The notes beneath the pieces are model-generated. The model worked only from the letters and a program-made list of their open reading frames with translations. It had not been told where the DNA came from and searched no databases. Below, piece by piece: positions 22,109 to 33,019 of a DNA stretch of 64,000 nt. This DNA comes from Babylonia areolata. Its lineage: Eukaryota; Mollusca; Gastropoda; Neogastropoda; Buccinidae. Numbering within the stretch: the stretch's first letter is position 1; each line of letters begins with the position of its first letter. The stretch spans positions 5,511,503 through 5,575,502 of the forward strand of contig NC_134879.1 of the NCBI RefSeq assembly GCF_041734735.1, in the 5' to 3' direction. A program made the position numbers and the translations under genes.

Positions 22109-25100
22109 ATGCATGAATGCAGAAGCACACACATATTTACCATTGCTCAAATAACTTTGTAAATCTTACGATGATTTGAGAAATAAATTTTTTTTTTTCT
22201 TTTTTTTTTTTTTGAATGTGCTGCAAAAAGAAAAGATCTCTTTAGCATGTTGACATCAGAAAATCATGAGGTGATTAAATTGATGACAAAATTTATATTT
22301 GAAGCTCTGAAGATTAGGCAGAAAAACAGTACTAATAGTTAGAAACTGCATGGTCATATAGATTTGACATTTTCCTCTGTAACCTATAATAGAATCTAAT
22401 TGATGGATGAATTTAGGTTGCTGCCATTTTTCTTCAAAGAAGGAACTTTTTTCGCCCTCAGTACTTTCTTTCATCATATTCATTTGTTTATTCATATGTT
22501 TTGTTATGCAACAAAAATATGTTGATGCATTCACCCATGTCATGAGGACCTCATGGCCAATGACATTAAAGTGTCAAAGTGTCAAGATCTCCATCCTTGT
22601 CTGTCCCCTTGGACTGACTGTCAGATGGGCTGTTCGTCACGCAACAGAAACATAGCATATGAAGTCGGCTTTTTTTCTCTCTGTGTGTGGCCTTTGTCTC
22701 TGGGGGTCGGTGCATTTCATTATCGGCGTTAGCTGTTGTGTCTGTATTGCATGACAGCTTGGGCTATCCACCCTGTGTGTGTGTATATGTGTGTGCACGC
22801 GCACCCGCAGACAGACACATGTCCTTAATCATGAGTTGAACAAATTGAATGGGGTTGGGTGGGAGGGGCGTTGGGGTGTGTGATATCAAAATAATAACAA
22901 AATCAGTGTGTTGATTGTTTAGATAAGTGTGCCGCATCCCTATCACTGTATCAGTCTCGCTCTCTCTTTCTCTGCCGTCTCTCTAACACTGATACCACAC
23001 ACACGCGCGCACACACATACACACACACACACACACATACTGACACGCATACATACACGCACATTTATGCTGATCTTTCCCACTCACACACATAACAGGT
23101 CTTCCCATCTCTTTCTCTTCTCTGTGGCTCTCCCTCCCTCCCTCCCCCAAACTACCTCTCTGTCTCTTTGCTTTGTCTTCTCACTTTCACGGTTCATGGG
23201 GGTTGCAAAACCAATATTTTGCCAGCTTCAGGGAGGCTTTGCATTCCAGACCCCTTGGTAGGGCATTACCCCTTCACCCCACCAGGGACCCGGGCTACAG
23301 TAAGCTGTTTTGTTTCAGTCCCTCTCACATATCCCTGTAACTTACTGACTACCCCTAGGCCTATCTCATTGTTTCTGTCTGTCTCTGGTCAGTGTATACA
23401 TATATACTCCCAGTCTATCCTCTCCCACCATGTTTTTTTTTTTACCTGTCACTTGGTAGACATGTATCAACAAATTTGTTATGTTAAGTATTACATGTTT
23501 AATATGACAGATCATGGCTATAGAACCTGATCACTCTCTGTGGAGGAGAGAGAGGCCACAACATCATGCAGGTGCAATTCGAAGTTACATGAAGGATCCT
23601 GATGACGATGGATACCCAAGGTACGGAATAGTGTGTACAGTTACTTGAAAATTCAGTGTTCTAAGAGTGGTTAAATGCAGTTTCCTCAAGGATAAGTGGC
23701 AAGTGAAAAGTCTGTACCCTTTACACCACATCTGCTAGCTTGAGAGGCCAAAGTACAGATTCTTTGCATAAGATGACCCCCTGGGGACATGATAAAAAAA
23801 AAAAAAGGTTGACTTATCCAAGGTTCAACATATCCAAAGCATAGATAAGTTTACTGAAATAAGTCAACTTATCTGAGGAACAGATAAATCAAGCATCATA
23901 GCAAAATGAAGTAAGTTTGTGCTGATCCACTCATCCAGTCAATGCTCAATGAAAACATCTCCAGTCAATGCTCAGTGAAGACATCAAAAGATAAAATGCA
24001 GAAGCAATCAGCAATGAACCAAGACAAATTTAAAAGACATGAAACTGAAGAAGAGCAAAGATTGTGCACTGCATGGCATGGCTTATTAAAAGTTGAGGTG
24101 ACAGCCCTCTATGGGTTTGATTGCGAAATTCAGATATTATGAAGATTTAATTGAAAATAAAAGAGGGATTTGCAGGTTGGTTCAGAGTGCTTGATTTCAC
24201 AATATGCTTCACATTTATTGGTTTTAAGTTTAATTTCACAAAATGCTTCACATGTATCACTTGGAAGTTTTGTTTCTTGCCACTGAAAAGTTTTTTGTTA
24301 GAAACAGGTCTCACTTCATCCCTCATCTAAACCTATATCTTCTACATTTCATGATAATAAGTTACCAGTAAACCACACAGTCAAGTTCATAATGATACCC
24401 TGTACTTTCAAAAAAGGGGGCCAGATGCATCTCCCCGTTACTGCCAGCTTTGTGATGGACAAGACAGCCAATACGACTCAGCCAGCCCTTCCAGTGTGAC
24501 ATGGTTTATCACTTCCACCCCTTCTACCCCAGAAAATCTGCCTGAGGAAGCTGCTGCTTGGAAGAGAGCTGTAGAAGGAAGTTGCATGGTCGCAGGTAGC
24601 TTTGACATGAAAGGTAGGCTATGTTGCTCAGATATTTTTCTCCTTGAATTTTTTTTTAGTTTGCAAGCAATGTATATTCCTTTTTTATTTATTTATTTAT
24701 TTTTTTAGGCTTTTCACTCTTTTGCATGTCAAGTCATTGTAAATTAAATATTTTATGTCATAATACATCATGCAGATGGTGTTAAGATCCATAAAGAATT
24801 TGCCTAATTATTTTCAGATTTTTCAAATTAGGACAAGAATGGTTTGTTTTACATGATTTGGTTTGCTGGTGTATGTTTACCTTAGTTGTCTTTCAGCACA
24901 TAGCACACAGAGAAAGGTACCTGCTGCCAAAAAGGGTACTCTTGCTATCATCATTAGGGCCAGAAGGCTTCTTGGTAGGATAAAGAGCAACAGAAATGTT
25001 AAAAGTTGAATACGTAAAAAGCTGATAATAAATGAATTGATCCCCCCCTCCTCCCCCCCAAAAAGTTAATGAACTAATAGAACAGTTTCTATGCTAGACA

Positions 25101-25613
25101 AGGTGAGGTATGATTAAGTATTCTGATCTTTCCTTTGTATGGATGACATGTACACAGCCGGTTGTTCAGTCATATGAGAAACTTACTGACTTGAAGACTT
25201 ACATTATGGGTATTCCTGAAAAAAAAGTTCCTCTTGAATAATCATTACATATAAATGATATTTATGTGTCCCGTTTATGTTTATTTGCCCTTTTATGTAA
25301 TATTTGAGTTACATCTTCTGTACTTTATTACAACATTGGTAGTTACACTTTCACAGACATTTAAGACATGGAAGCTACATGCACCTCGCAGACAGTTGAA
25401 AACTACAGAAACTGTTAAGTCTCATGTACATTAGAAAAAAAAACTTCTTGATGCAATAGTATAGCTCATAGTATATGTATAATGTATGCAGGCAGGTGAG
25501 ACTATAGATGAACAGGCAGGTGAAACATGCCATATACAGTACACATATGTTTATTTTCAGGGCTAAAGAAGACTCTACCAGCTCATGACGTATTTCCTGG
25601 CACTGAAGAATGA
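16712..25613 (+). CDS. SPDYA: Speedy/RINGO protein (SPDYA-like) activator of cyclin-dependent kinases, 8 coding exons
   Basis: Exons: 16712-17093, 19145-19203, 19690-19775, 20874-21045, 23511-23620, 24417-24613, 24897-24974, 25561-25613 (stop TGA). All splice junctions are GT/AG and in phase, giving 378 residues. The Speedy/RINGO core (residues about 112-259) reads [46 protein letters not shown], then [46 protein letters not shown] and [17 protein letters not shown]. It matches remembered vertebrate Speedy A, which binds and activates CDK1/CDK2 without cyclin-type phosphorylation and serves in meiosis and telomere-nuclear envelope attachment. The final residues FPGTEE resemble the vertebrate end FTGSEE and support the last exon. 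Residues 1-110 are basic, Ser/Pro-rich and probably disordered. If exon 24897 is not spliced, it reads to a TGA at 25007-25009 instead. Confidence 0.93.
17179..17200. repeat. Poly-G tract
   Basis: About 19 G in a row (with one earlier interruption) in Speedy intron 1, a composition likely to form a G-quadruplex. (CT)n at about 17815-17846 and (CT)n(AT)n at about 21381-21428 are other simple repeats in these introns. Confidence 0.85.
17380..17600 (+). repeat. Possible dispersed repeat in Speedy intron 1
   Basis: The block AACCATCCCAACACCGACTG, CCAAGAGAGTGGGGATG, GGGCAAGACACTCTCC and TCATAGTTGGACACTA ends in an (AT)n run, as many short retroposons do. No second copy is visible in this window, so this rests on look alone. 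Confidence 0.35.
19226..19385 (+). mobile_element. LINE remnant, RT C-terminus
   Basis: The translation [35 protein letters not shown] and SLQSYF matches the tail of many LINE reverse transcriptases (FSFFPRTIREWNxLPxxxxxxxSLxxF). It lies within Speedy intron 2 and is followed by a run of C. It is a small dead stub. Confidence 0.8.
22972..23050. repeat. (CA)n-rich microsatellite
   Basis: Compound ACACAC, ACGCGCGC and CACATAC runs in Speedy intron 4, flanked by TC-rich sequence to about 23170. A shorter (CA)n run sits near 22076-22104. Confidence 0.85.
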
Positions 25614-26049
25614 AACAACTGAACTTTAAGAAAAGTATGTTTTTCTTTGGCTTTTCACTTAAGTCTATTCAACTGTGTGTCAGTCCAGATATGTTCTGAT
25701 CTTTTGAAAAAAAAAAAAAGTTTCTTCTGTCAGTAGCGTCAGTAAACCATTTTTACTCCCCATTATTTGAGGTACACTTCCTTCTTTCAGTTTGCTCAGA
25801 CATGCTTGCCAGTGCTTGCTCACAGTTGTCTCAAAACAGATTTTGAATACAAGGTGACTGGGACTAAAAACTGATGCTTTCTTGACAAAAAAAAAAAAAC
25901 AAATGCAGAAAAGATTGATGACAAAAGGACTGGATACATGTATCATGCACGCTTTGGCTTTGAAACAACAGATTATGTAAAGGGAGAAAATTTCCTACCA
26001 TAACATTTATGCCATCAAGAAGATTCTTGTTCACCAAATTTGCTCTTAT

Positions 26050-27620
26050 GATGAAACTGCTGTAAACTTACCATGGTTGTGTGAAGTTGATCCAATCACT
26101 ATGAAAAGATGGATATTCTTCTTCCAGTTATTACAACAATTATCATTAACACTTCTCTTATCTCAGACATTGTTTCCTGTGGTCTTAAGACTGCCATTGT
26201 AAAATCTCTTTTAACTCTCTCCATACGAACGGCGAAAGAGACGACGTTAACAGCGTTTCATCCCAATTACCATCATCAAAATATTGCAAGCGGAACACTC
26301 TTATACTGAAGAGGTGAATGTTGACAAAGAATACCATAGTTCTGACGACGGAAGCTAAAGGTTCAGACACCCACTGGACATCCGCGGGATCTGTGTAGAG
26401 GAGAAGAGAGGACTGGCTGTACTGAGTGAGTTAAGGAAACCTTCTCTCGACAAAAACCAACTAAAGAACTGCAGACCTGTTCCAAATTTACATTTTCTGT
26501 ACAGAATCATGGGAAAAGTAGTTCTCCAACAACCTATTTCAAATGCTCAAAACAATAACCAATGTAACTCTTTCCAGTCAGGCTATTGAACAGGACACAG
26601 TACTGAAACTGCTCTCTTGCGAGTGGTGAACGATCTTCTGGCAGCTATGGATAAACACAGAATATCTGTTTTGCTCTTGTTAAATGTTTCTGCAGCATTT
26701 GACACTATTAATGACATTCTTTTATGGTTAAAACAACTTTTGTCATTTGTTCTTAAGCACTTAAATGGTTCAAATCTTTGTTGACGAATGGGAAACAGTT
26801 TGTGTCTGTCAGCAGTCTCACTTTCTCTCCAACCTCTGTCATTTTTAGTGTTCCACATTTTTATTTATAACATGTACCACTCTGATATCCAGAACCACTC
26901 TGTTGCTTATCAGTTGTTTGCAGATGACACTTAGGTACAAAAATCAGTCCCACCAGAAAATGGACACAAATTTCGTGATCTAGTAAGATGTACCCATGGT
27001 TATGGTATGAATAGCTGGATGAATAATAACAAACTAAAACTTAATCTTAAAGATGATTAAACAGAATCTATTCTCTTTTTGATTCATAACCCAATCTCCA
27101 TTTTGTACTCTTCTATCGTCACTTAAAGTAGGCTCCCATGATACCCCATTCACAAGGAAAGCAAGAAACTTGTATGAAAGATGATTGACAAATGTTTGTG
27201 AAACTGCCTTTTATGAGCTAAAATGAATTAGATTAGTTTAATCTGGAGATACTAACACTAACAGATGATGCAGTAAAAACTAGTCACATAGTGCATTCTT
27301 AATTGATTAGATTATTACAATTCATCATTGGTAGACTTGCCTTCTTCTGTCAAAGAAACTTTACAGACAGTTCAACACTCAGCTGCTTGTCTATCTTGAA
27401 AGCCTGTTACAGAAAACCATGTACTGAACTTCTATAGAACTTAAAAGTTGGTTTCCAATATCTTTCGTCATGTATGGTATTTTATTGGAATGTTTTCTGT
27501 GAGGTTTTAACCTAACACCTTCGTAATGATGTAGCATGGCTGATGTGCTGTTGTTGCCAGTGTGCACTGACATATGTATATGTGTGAGGAGGAAGATGTC
27601 ATAATTGATTGGGTGTGTAT
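26050..27620 (+). mobile_element. Old CR1/L2-like LINE, left piece (RT domain), interrupted
   Basis: Plus-strand translation in shifting frames gives CR1/BS-type RT segments: LPVITT..INTSLISDIVSCG, LKTAIVKSLL, then after an inserted element [64 protein letters not shown] and LISCLQMT. It has several stops and frameshifts and is dead. The left edge is approximate. The right part continues at 31215-31745, beyond a younger LINE. A TTAA-flanked element interrupts it at 26215-26430. Confidence 0.85.
26215..26430 (-). mobile_element. TTAA-flanked miniature element (same family as 49342-49565)
   Basis: 216 bp between TTAA at 26211-26214 and TTAA at 26431-26434. It is the reverse complement of the element at 49342-49565 (shared CCATACGAACGGCGAAAGAG, TTAACAGCGTTTCA, TCAAAATATTGCAAGCGGA and GTGAATGTTGACAAAGAATA). 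Leaving the element and one TTAA out restores the LINE frame IVKSLLRKPSLDKNQ across the site, so the insertion was precise. TTAA duplication is the mark of piggyBac-type transposition. No transposase is present, so the element is non-autonomous. Confidence 0.9.
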
Positions 27621-27732
27621 GTATGTGAGTAAATGAGTTGATATGTAGCAAGAAACATTGTTAGTTTTTCTTATATTCAGTGTCAGTGATATGTTTCTTA
27701 CCTAGTCAACATTAATCGTATTACTTAAGTTA

Positions 27733-27819
27733 TTATGTTGCATATTTAATGAATGTTCATGTCTAAAAGCAGTTGTGCATAGTTTTTTGATGTTACATGT
27801 GCTCAAACCAAAAGGCAAA
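27733..27819 (+). repeat. 87-bp target-site duplication, left copy
   Basis: Base-for-base identical to 31128-31214 by eye. It starts TTATGTTGCATATTTAATG and ends CAAACCAAAAGGCAAA, and it directly precedes the LINE. Confidence 0.95.
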
Positions 27820-30800
27820 ACAAGGATCGTTCCTCTCACCATTGGTGCTTGGAACATAAGGACTCTCCTGGACAGAGATAACGCAGACAGACCCCAAAGG
27901 AGAACAGCACTAGTTGCATCCGAACTCGCCAGATACAATATCGACATCGCAGCCTTGAGTGAGACTCGGCTTGCAGGCGAAGGCGAGCTCTGTGAACGGG
28001 GATCTGGTTACACCTTCTTCTGGAGTGGACGAGGAAGCAAAGAGCGACGTGAGGCTGGTGTTGGTTTTGCAGTAAAAACAGCACTTGTCAGCAAGCTAGC
28101 TGGAATCCCAAAGGGAGTCAACGATAGGCTTATGACCATGAAACTCCCACTGGCATCTGGCCAGAAGCACCTCACCATTGTCAGTGCCTACGCCCCAACC
28201 ATGACCAACCCGGATGAAGTGAAGGCGAAGTTCTACGAGGACCTTCACTCTGTCATTGCTGCCATCCCTAAAGCAGACAAGCTCATCATTCTTGGGGACT
28301 TCAATGCTAGAGTTGGCTCTGACTACATCTCCTGGGATGGAGTGATTGGAAAGCACGGTGTGGGCCACTGCAACCCAAATGGATTGCTTTTGCTTCAGAC
28401 ATGTGCAGAGCACGAACTGCTGATAACCAACACAGTTTTCTGCCTCCCTACCCGTAACAGGACGTCATGGATGCACCCTCGCTCAAAGCATTGGCATCTC
28501 ATCGATTATGTCATCGTCAGGAAAAGGGATAGGCAAGATGTACGTGTAACAAAGACCATGTGCGGCGCCGAGTGTTGGACAGACCATCGCCTTGTAGTCT
28601 CGAAGCTGAATATTCGAATCCAGCCAAAGAGACGCCCCCAAGGCCAGAAGGCTCCAAAACGGCTCAACATCGCTAAGCTGAAAAACATCACCATCAAACA
28701 GTCCTTTGTGGAGCTGCTGGAAGATCGTCTGGAATCCGCCTCTCTGAACAACCAGAATGTGGAGTCTGACTGGAGGACCCTGCGTGAGCTGATCTATAGT
28801 ACAGCTTCAGAGACCCTGGGACCCATGATCAGAAAGCACAAAGACTGGTTTGATGAAAACTGTGATGAAATCAAGCAGCTTCTGGATGAGAAACGCCGTC
28901 TGCATCAAGCCCACCTGAGCAACCCAAAGTCCACATCAAAAAAGGATGCGTACAATGCCATCCGCAGGACTGTTCAGCAAAAGTTACGCCAGATGCAGGA
29001 TAAGTGGCTGAGTGACAAAGCTGATGAGATCCAGGGATATGCTGACAGGCACGATATGAAGAGGTTCTATGATGCCTTAAAAGAAGTCTACGGCCCCACA
29101 TCCTCAGGATCATCCCCCCTCCTCAGTGCAGATGGGAATACCTTGATCACCGAGAAGGAGAACATTCTCGAACGATGGGCTGAGCACTTCAACAGTGTCT
29201 TAAATCGCCCTTCCTCCATAAATGATGAAGCCATAGACCGTCTCCCACAAGTCCCCACCAACGAAGCACTGGACGATCCGCCAACACTTCTTGAGACCCA
29301 GAAAGCAATCCGTCTGCTATCCAGTGGCAAAGCACCTGGCTCAGACTCCATACCAGCAGAGGTCTACAAGGATGGAGGCACTGTGCTGACTGAGAAGCTT
29401 CATCAGCTGTACTCACTCATGTGGAAAGAAGAGACGATCCCCCAGGATTTCAAAGATGCATCTATCATTCACTTGTACAAGCGAAAGGGGAACCGGCAAG
29501 CCTGTGATAACCATCGGGGCATTTCCCTGCTCTCCATCGCAGGCAAGATACTTGCCAGGATCCTACTAAACCGCCTCACAGCACACCTTGACCAAGGTCA
29601 TTTGCCTGAGAGCCAATGTGGATTCCGGAAAGAGCGCGGAACCACCGACATGGTGTTTGCTGCAAGGCAGCTGCAAGAGAAATGTCAGGAGCAAAATGCT
29701 GATCTGTTCTCCACCTATGTCGACCTCACTAAGGCCTTTGACACCGTGAGTAGAGAGGGACTGTGGAAGATCATGGCCAAGTACGGATGCCCTCGGAAAT
29801 TTATTTCCTTGGTCAGCCAATTCCATGAAGGCATGCAGGCTCGAGTCCAGGACAATGGTGAAACATCTGCTCCTTTTCCTGTCACAAATGGTGTCAAGCA
29901 AGGCTGCGTCCTGGCTCCAACGCTGTTCAGCCTCATGTTCTCTGCAATGCTTACTGATGCCTTCAGAGATGGCGATGTTGGAATTGGCCTAAAGTACCGA
30001 ACAGATGGCAAGCTGTTTAACCTCAGAAGGCTTCAAGCAAAAACGAAGGTCATGACAGACATCATCAGAGACTTTTTGTTTGCTGATGACTGTGCCCTCA
30101 ACACTGGATCTGAAGCTGACATGCAACTCAGCGTCAACAAGTTTGCCACTGCCAGCAGGAACTTCGGCCTTACCATCAGCACGAGGAAAACTGAAGTTCT
30201 CCATCAGCCAGCCCCAGGGAAACCCTACGTTGAGCCCAACATCACAGTCAACGGTCAGAGACTCAGTGCGGTGGAGCGGTTCACATACCTTGGCAGCACA
30301 CTGTCACGAAATGCGACCATCGACGATGAAGTGAATGTCAGGATTGCAAGAGCAAGTGCAACTTTTGGCAGACTCAATGCAAATGTCTGGAACAGAAGAG
30401 GCATTAGTCTTGAAACCAAGCTAAAGGTCTACAGAGCAGTAGTTCTCCCCACACTACTGTACGGCTGCGAAACTTGGACAGTGTACCAACGACATGCCAA
30501 GAAGCTGAACCACTTCCACACAACATGCCTCAGGAAGCTACTGAACATCAAGTGGCAAGACAGGACCCCAGACACAGAGGTGCTCGCAAAAGCCACCCTT
30601 CCCAGCATCTTCACCATCCTGATGCAGTCCCAGCTTCGCTGGGCTGGACACGTGGCGCGCATGCCAGACCATCGGCTGCCCAAAAGGCTCTTCTATGGCG
30701 AGCTGCAACAAGGGAAGAGATCACACGGAGGTCAGAAGAAGCGCTTCAGAGATACTCTGAAGGTCTCTCTGAAAGCGTTTGATATCAACCCTGACTCCTG

Positions 30801-31026
30801 GGAGGAATCTGCAGTGGACCGTAACAAATGGCGCGCTGCTGTGCACAAAGGCGCCAAGTTGTGCGAGGCCAACAGGACTGCTGCAGCTGTTCAGAAGAGG
30901 CAGGCCAGAAAGTCACGGGCAAACAAGCTCCCTGACAATGATATGCCTGTCTTTGTCTGCCCCAACTGTCAGCGAACATTTCGTGCGCAGATTGGACTAT
31001 TCAGCCATCTGCGCACTCACAGATAG
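27790..31026 (+). CDS. LINE ORF: AP endonuclease, reverse transcriptase and C2H2 zinc finger
   Basis: An uninterrupted frame. The first ATG (27790) and ten codons lie in the duplicated target, and element-coded sequence begins at 27820. (Residue numbers here count from the in-frame GTG at 27775.) The endonuclease has WNIRTL (N27), ALSETRL, SAYAP, LGDFNARVG and WTDHRLV. The RT has SSGKAPGSDSIPAEVYK, SQCGFRKERGTTD, YVDLTKAFD (D650), GVKQGCVLAPTLF and FLFADDCALNT (catalytic D771, D772). The C-terminus carries a C2H2 finger, CPNCQRTFRAQ..FSHLRTH (C1062, C1065, H1078, H1082). In target-primed reverse transcription the endonuclease nicks the target and the RT copies the RNA there. No residue of the catalytic sets is missing, so the protein may be active. 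Confidence 0.93.
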   Translation: MLHVLKPKGKTRIVPLTIGAWNIRTLLDRDNADRPQRRTALVASELARYNIDIAALSETRLAGEGELCERGSGYTFFWSGRGSKERREAGVGFAVKTALVSKLAGIPKGVNDRLMTMKLPLASGQKHLTIVSAYAPTMTNPDEVKAKFYEDLHSVIAAIPKADKLIILGDFNARVGSDYISWDGVIGKHGVGHCNPNGLLLLQTCAEHELLITNTVFCLPTRNRTSWMHPRSKHWHLIDYVIVRKRDRQDVRVTKTMCGAECWTDHRLVVSKLNIRIQPKRRPQGQKAPKRLNIAKLKNITIKQSFVELLEDRLESASLNNQNVESDWRTLRELIYSTASETLGPMIRKHKDWFDENCDEIKQLLDEKRRLHQAHLSNPKSTSKKDAYNAIRRTVQQKLRQMQDKWLSDKADEIQGYADRHDMKRFYDALKEVYGPTSSGSSPLLSADGNTLITEKENILERWAEHFNSVLNRPSSINDEAIDRLPQVPTNEALDDPPTLLETQKAIRLLSSGKAPGSDSIPAEVYKDGGTVLTEKLHQLYSLMWKEETIPQDFKDASIIHLYKRKGNRQACDNHRGISLLSIAGKILARILLNRLTAHLDQGHLPESQCGFRKERGTTDMVFAARQLQEKCQEQNADLFSTYVDLTKAFDTVSREGLWKIMAKYGCPRKFISLVSQFHEGMQARVQDNGETSAPFPVTNGVKQGCVLAPTLFSLMFSAMLTDAFRDGDVGIGLKYRTDGKLFNLRRLQAKTKVMTDIIRDFLFADDCALNTGSEADMQLSVNKFATASRNFGLTISTRKTEVLHQPAPGKPYVEPNITVNGQRLSAVERFTYLGSTLSRNATIDDEVNVRIARASATFGRLNANVWNRRGISLETKLKVYRAVVLPTLLYGCETWTVYQRHAKKLNHFHTTCLRKLLNIKWQDRTPDTEVLAKATLPSIFTILMQSQLRWAGHVARMPDHRLPKRLFYGELQQGKRSHGGQKKRFRDTLKVSLKAFDINPDSWEESAVDRNKWRAAVHKGAKLCEANRTAAAVQKRQARKSRANKLPDNDMPVFVCPNCQRTFRAQIGLFSHLRTHR

Positions 31027-31127
31027 ACTCATGAGCATCCTTCCCCCCACCCCACCACCACCCTTCCCCCATCCCCCATCTGGATGACAACGATGGTCAT
31101 CATCGATCTCGATGGACACACCATTTT
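27820..31127 (+). mobile_element. Young LINE with intact endonuclease-RT frame, nested in an older LINE
   Basis: The element is bounded by the 87-bp duplications. It begins within the endonuclease frame with almost no 5' leader, so it has probably lost its extreme 5' end. After the stop at 31026 there is only about 100 bp of 3' sequence, C-rich and then GATGGTCATCATCGATCTCG, ending in a short T run rather than a long poly-A. The short 3' UTR and single long ORF fit RTE-like or related APE-type LINEs, but I cannot fix the clade. Confidence 0.93.
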
Positions 31128-31214
31128 TTATGTTGCATATTTAATGAATGTTCATGTCTAAAAGCAGTTGTGCATAGTTTTTTGATGTTACATGTGCTCA
31201 AACCAAAAGGCAAA
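31128..31214 (+). repeat. 87-bp target-site duplication, right copy
   Basis: Identical to 27733-27819. The sequence beyond it resumes the older CR1/L2-like LINE. Confidence 0.95.
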
Positions 31215-31745
31215 TTTCTGAAAGAATAAAGTTAAGAATTACTTGTATATATTTCATTTTATTAAATGGTTCTGCATAGTTGTACCATTCTAACCTAGTA
31301 AAGATTCACAGTCTACCCTGCCGTGGTCTGCGTTGTTTGTCCAACATGCATGTTTAAAATCCTACATCACAGACGCAAGTCCAAAGGGATTCCAAACATT
31401 TGCACACTATGGGCTTCTGTTTTGGAAATCTCTACCACAGAATATCAGACACTGCTCCACTAGCAGATCCTTCAAATCTAATCTTAAAACATACTTGTTC
31501 AAACGATATTTAAAACTATACATCTTTCTTCCTAAAAAAAACAACAACTGTGTGTGTCAATTTGTGTGGAGGTGGTGAGGTGGGAAAGGTGAGTCATGAG
31601 TGATGTTACACTCTATTTAAGCAATCTTCTTAGTTAATTTGTATCACCATTCTTCTTTGTATTCTTGTGTCTTACTCAAAATACATGTTTAATGCGCTCA
31701 GAGACGCAGGGTAAGTGTTGAATAAATGCACATTCTTCTTCTTAT
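31215..31745 (+). mobile_element. Old CR1/L2-like LINE, right piece (RT C-terminus and 3' end)
   Basis: The translation ACLKSYITDASPKGFQTFAH, YGLLFWKSLPQNIRHC and SFKSNLKTYLFKRYLK is the standard C-terminus of CR1/BS-type RTs. The 3' end, GCGCTCAGAGACGCAGGG then GAATAAATGCACA, closes with a (TTC)n tail at about 31731-31742, as CR1/L2 elements do. It continues the piece at 26050-27620, separated by the young LINE. Confidence 0.85.
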
Positions 31746-31749
31746 CTCC

Positions 31750-33015
31750 TCCTTCATCTTACTGTTGTTATTATCAAACTGACAGGTGGTATTTCATGAT
31801 CAGTATGTTTTCTTGTGTGTATCACTGTATGTGTTATCTGTGAATGTATGCATATGATTTGGAGAAGAGCAAAGGTTGGGGAAGTAAGTCTACGCTTATA
31901 TACTTGATGAGTTTTGTTGTATTTACTGTGTGCAGGTTCTGGTGATAACATAGACTGTGATGCAGATGAATGTCTGTGATATTCTCCAGAAAAAAATGAA
32001 AGAAGATTTTCCAGTTTGTTGTCATGTATGGAATTCCAAATGTTTCTTTTTGAAACTTTGCTTGTATAGTTGTCTTCTTTATTTCATTTTTTCCATGACA
32101 AATAGTTTAATGATTGTTTATAAATGTGACAGATATCTCATGAAAACACTGAATAAAAAGTGTTGTAGAATTATTTTATTTCACATGCCATTTTCCTTTC
32201 AGATAGAAATGTCATTGTTTTCATGATTAAAAAAAAAAGATTGTTGTGTTGATCTGTTTAATGATCAGATTAAAACAATCATAAACATTGAAATGTCAGT
32301 ACATTTGTTCAGTTGCAAGAGAGAAAAATAGTAATTTGTTGTACAGAGCATGAAAGTAAATGTTAATGTATAATTCTTGTATTTGAAGTCAGTGTTATCA
32401 TCAGTGTCAAATGTCCTTAATGTCAAATCGAAGGAAAGCGCATAAGAAATTAGTTTAAAGAATAGTTAATTTTTTTTCTTGTTCATGACCTTTAGTTTAA
32501 TGATTGAGAAAAAATAAAGAAAACTGCCCAATATCAGTTTGAAGTGATCTTTTGTAAGCTTTGGATGCTTTTCTATAATCATCTTTGAATGGAATGCTAT
32601 TGAATGTTATTCAGATGAAAATGAAACCTGAGCCTAAGTCAAGTGATGACTTCAGTATCCAAGTCATGTGATGACCTCAGCATCCAACATCTATGTTCAA
32701 AATAATCCCTGTAGCATCCAGATGACTTACGTGTAGGAGTTGATTCTATTATAACTTGCCATTTGAAAAAAATCTCGTGTTTACATTCATATGATATACT
32801 TGCTACCATGACATGTGTTAAACAGTGGGCTCAGTTCTCAGTCACATGCAAACACCTTGCAACAAGCATTTCTGGGAGCATAGAAGGATCAAGAAACTAC
32901 AAACAAAATACTATGGAGCTAAAATTATATTCATGAAGAACAGATTGCATGAAGAACAGATTGAGTCTAAATTTAGAGAGAGATATGCACTATACACATT
33001 TTTTATGCCGTTCGT
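31750..33015. other. Intergenic sequence without recognised features
   Basis: AT-rich sequence with many in-frame stops. A small local direct repeat (CAAGTGATGACTTCAG and CATGTGATGACCTCAG) lies near 32640-32690. I see no coding signal, RNA gene or mobile element that I can support. Confidence 0.6.
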
Positions 33016-33019
33016 TTTT

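Noticed and set aside
27836-30979. Minus-strand and off-frame open frames across the young LINE
   Set aside because: They are shadows of the 1083-codon plus-strand frame that carries all the domains.
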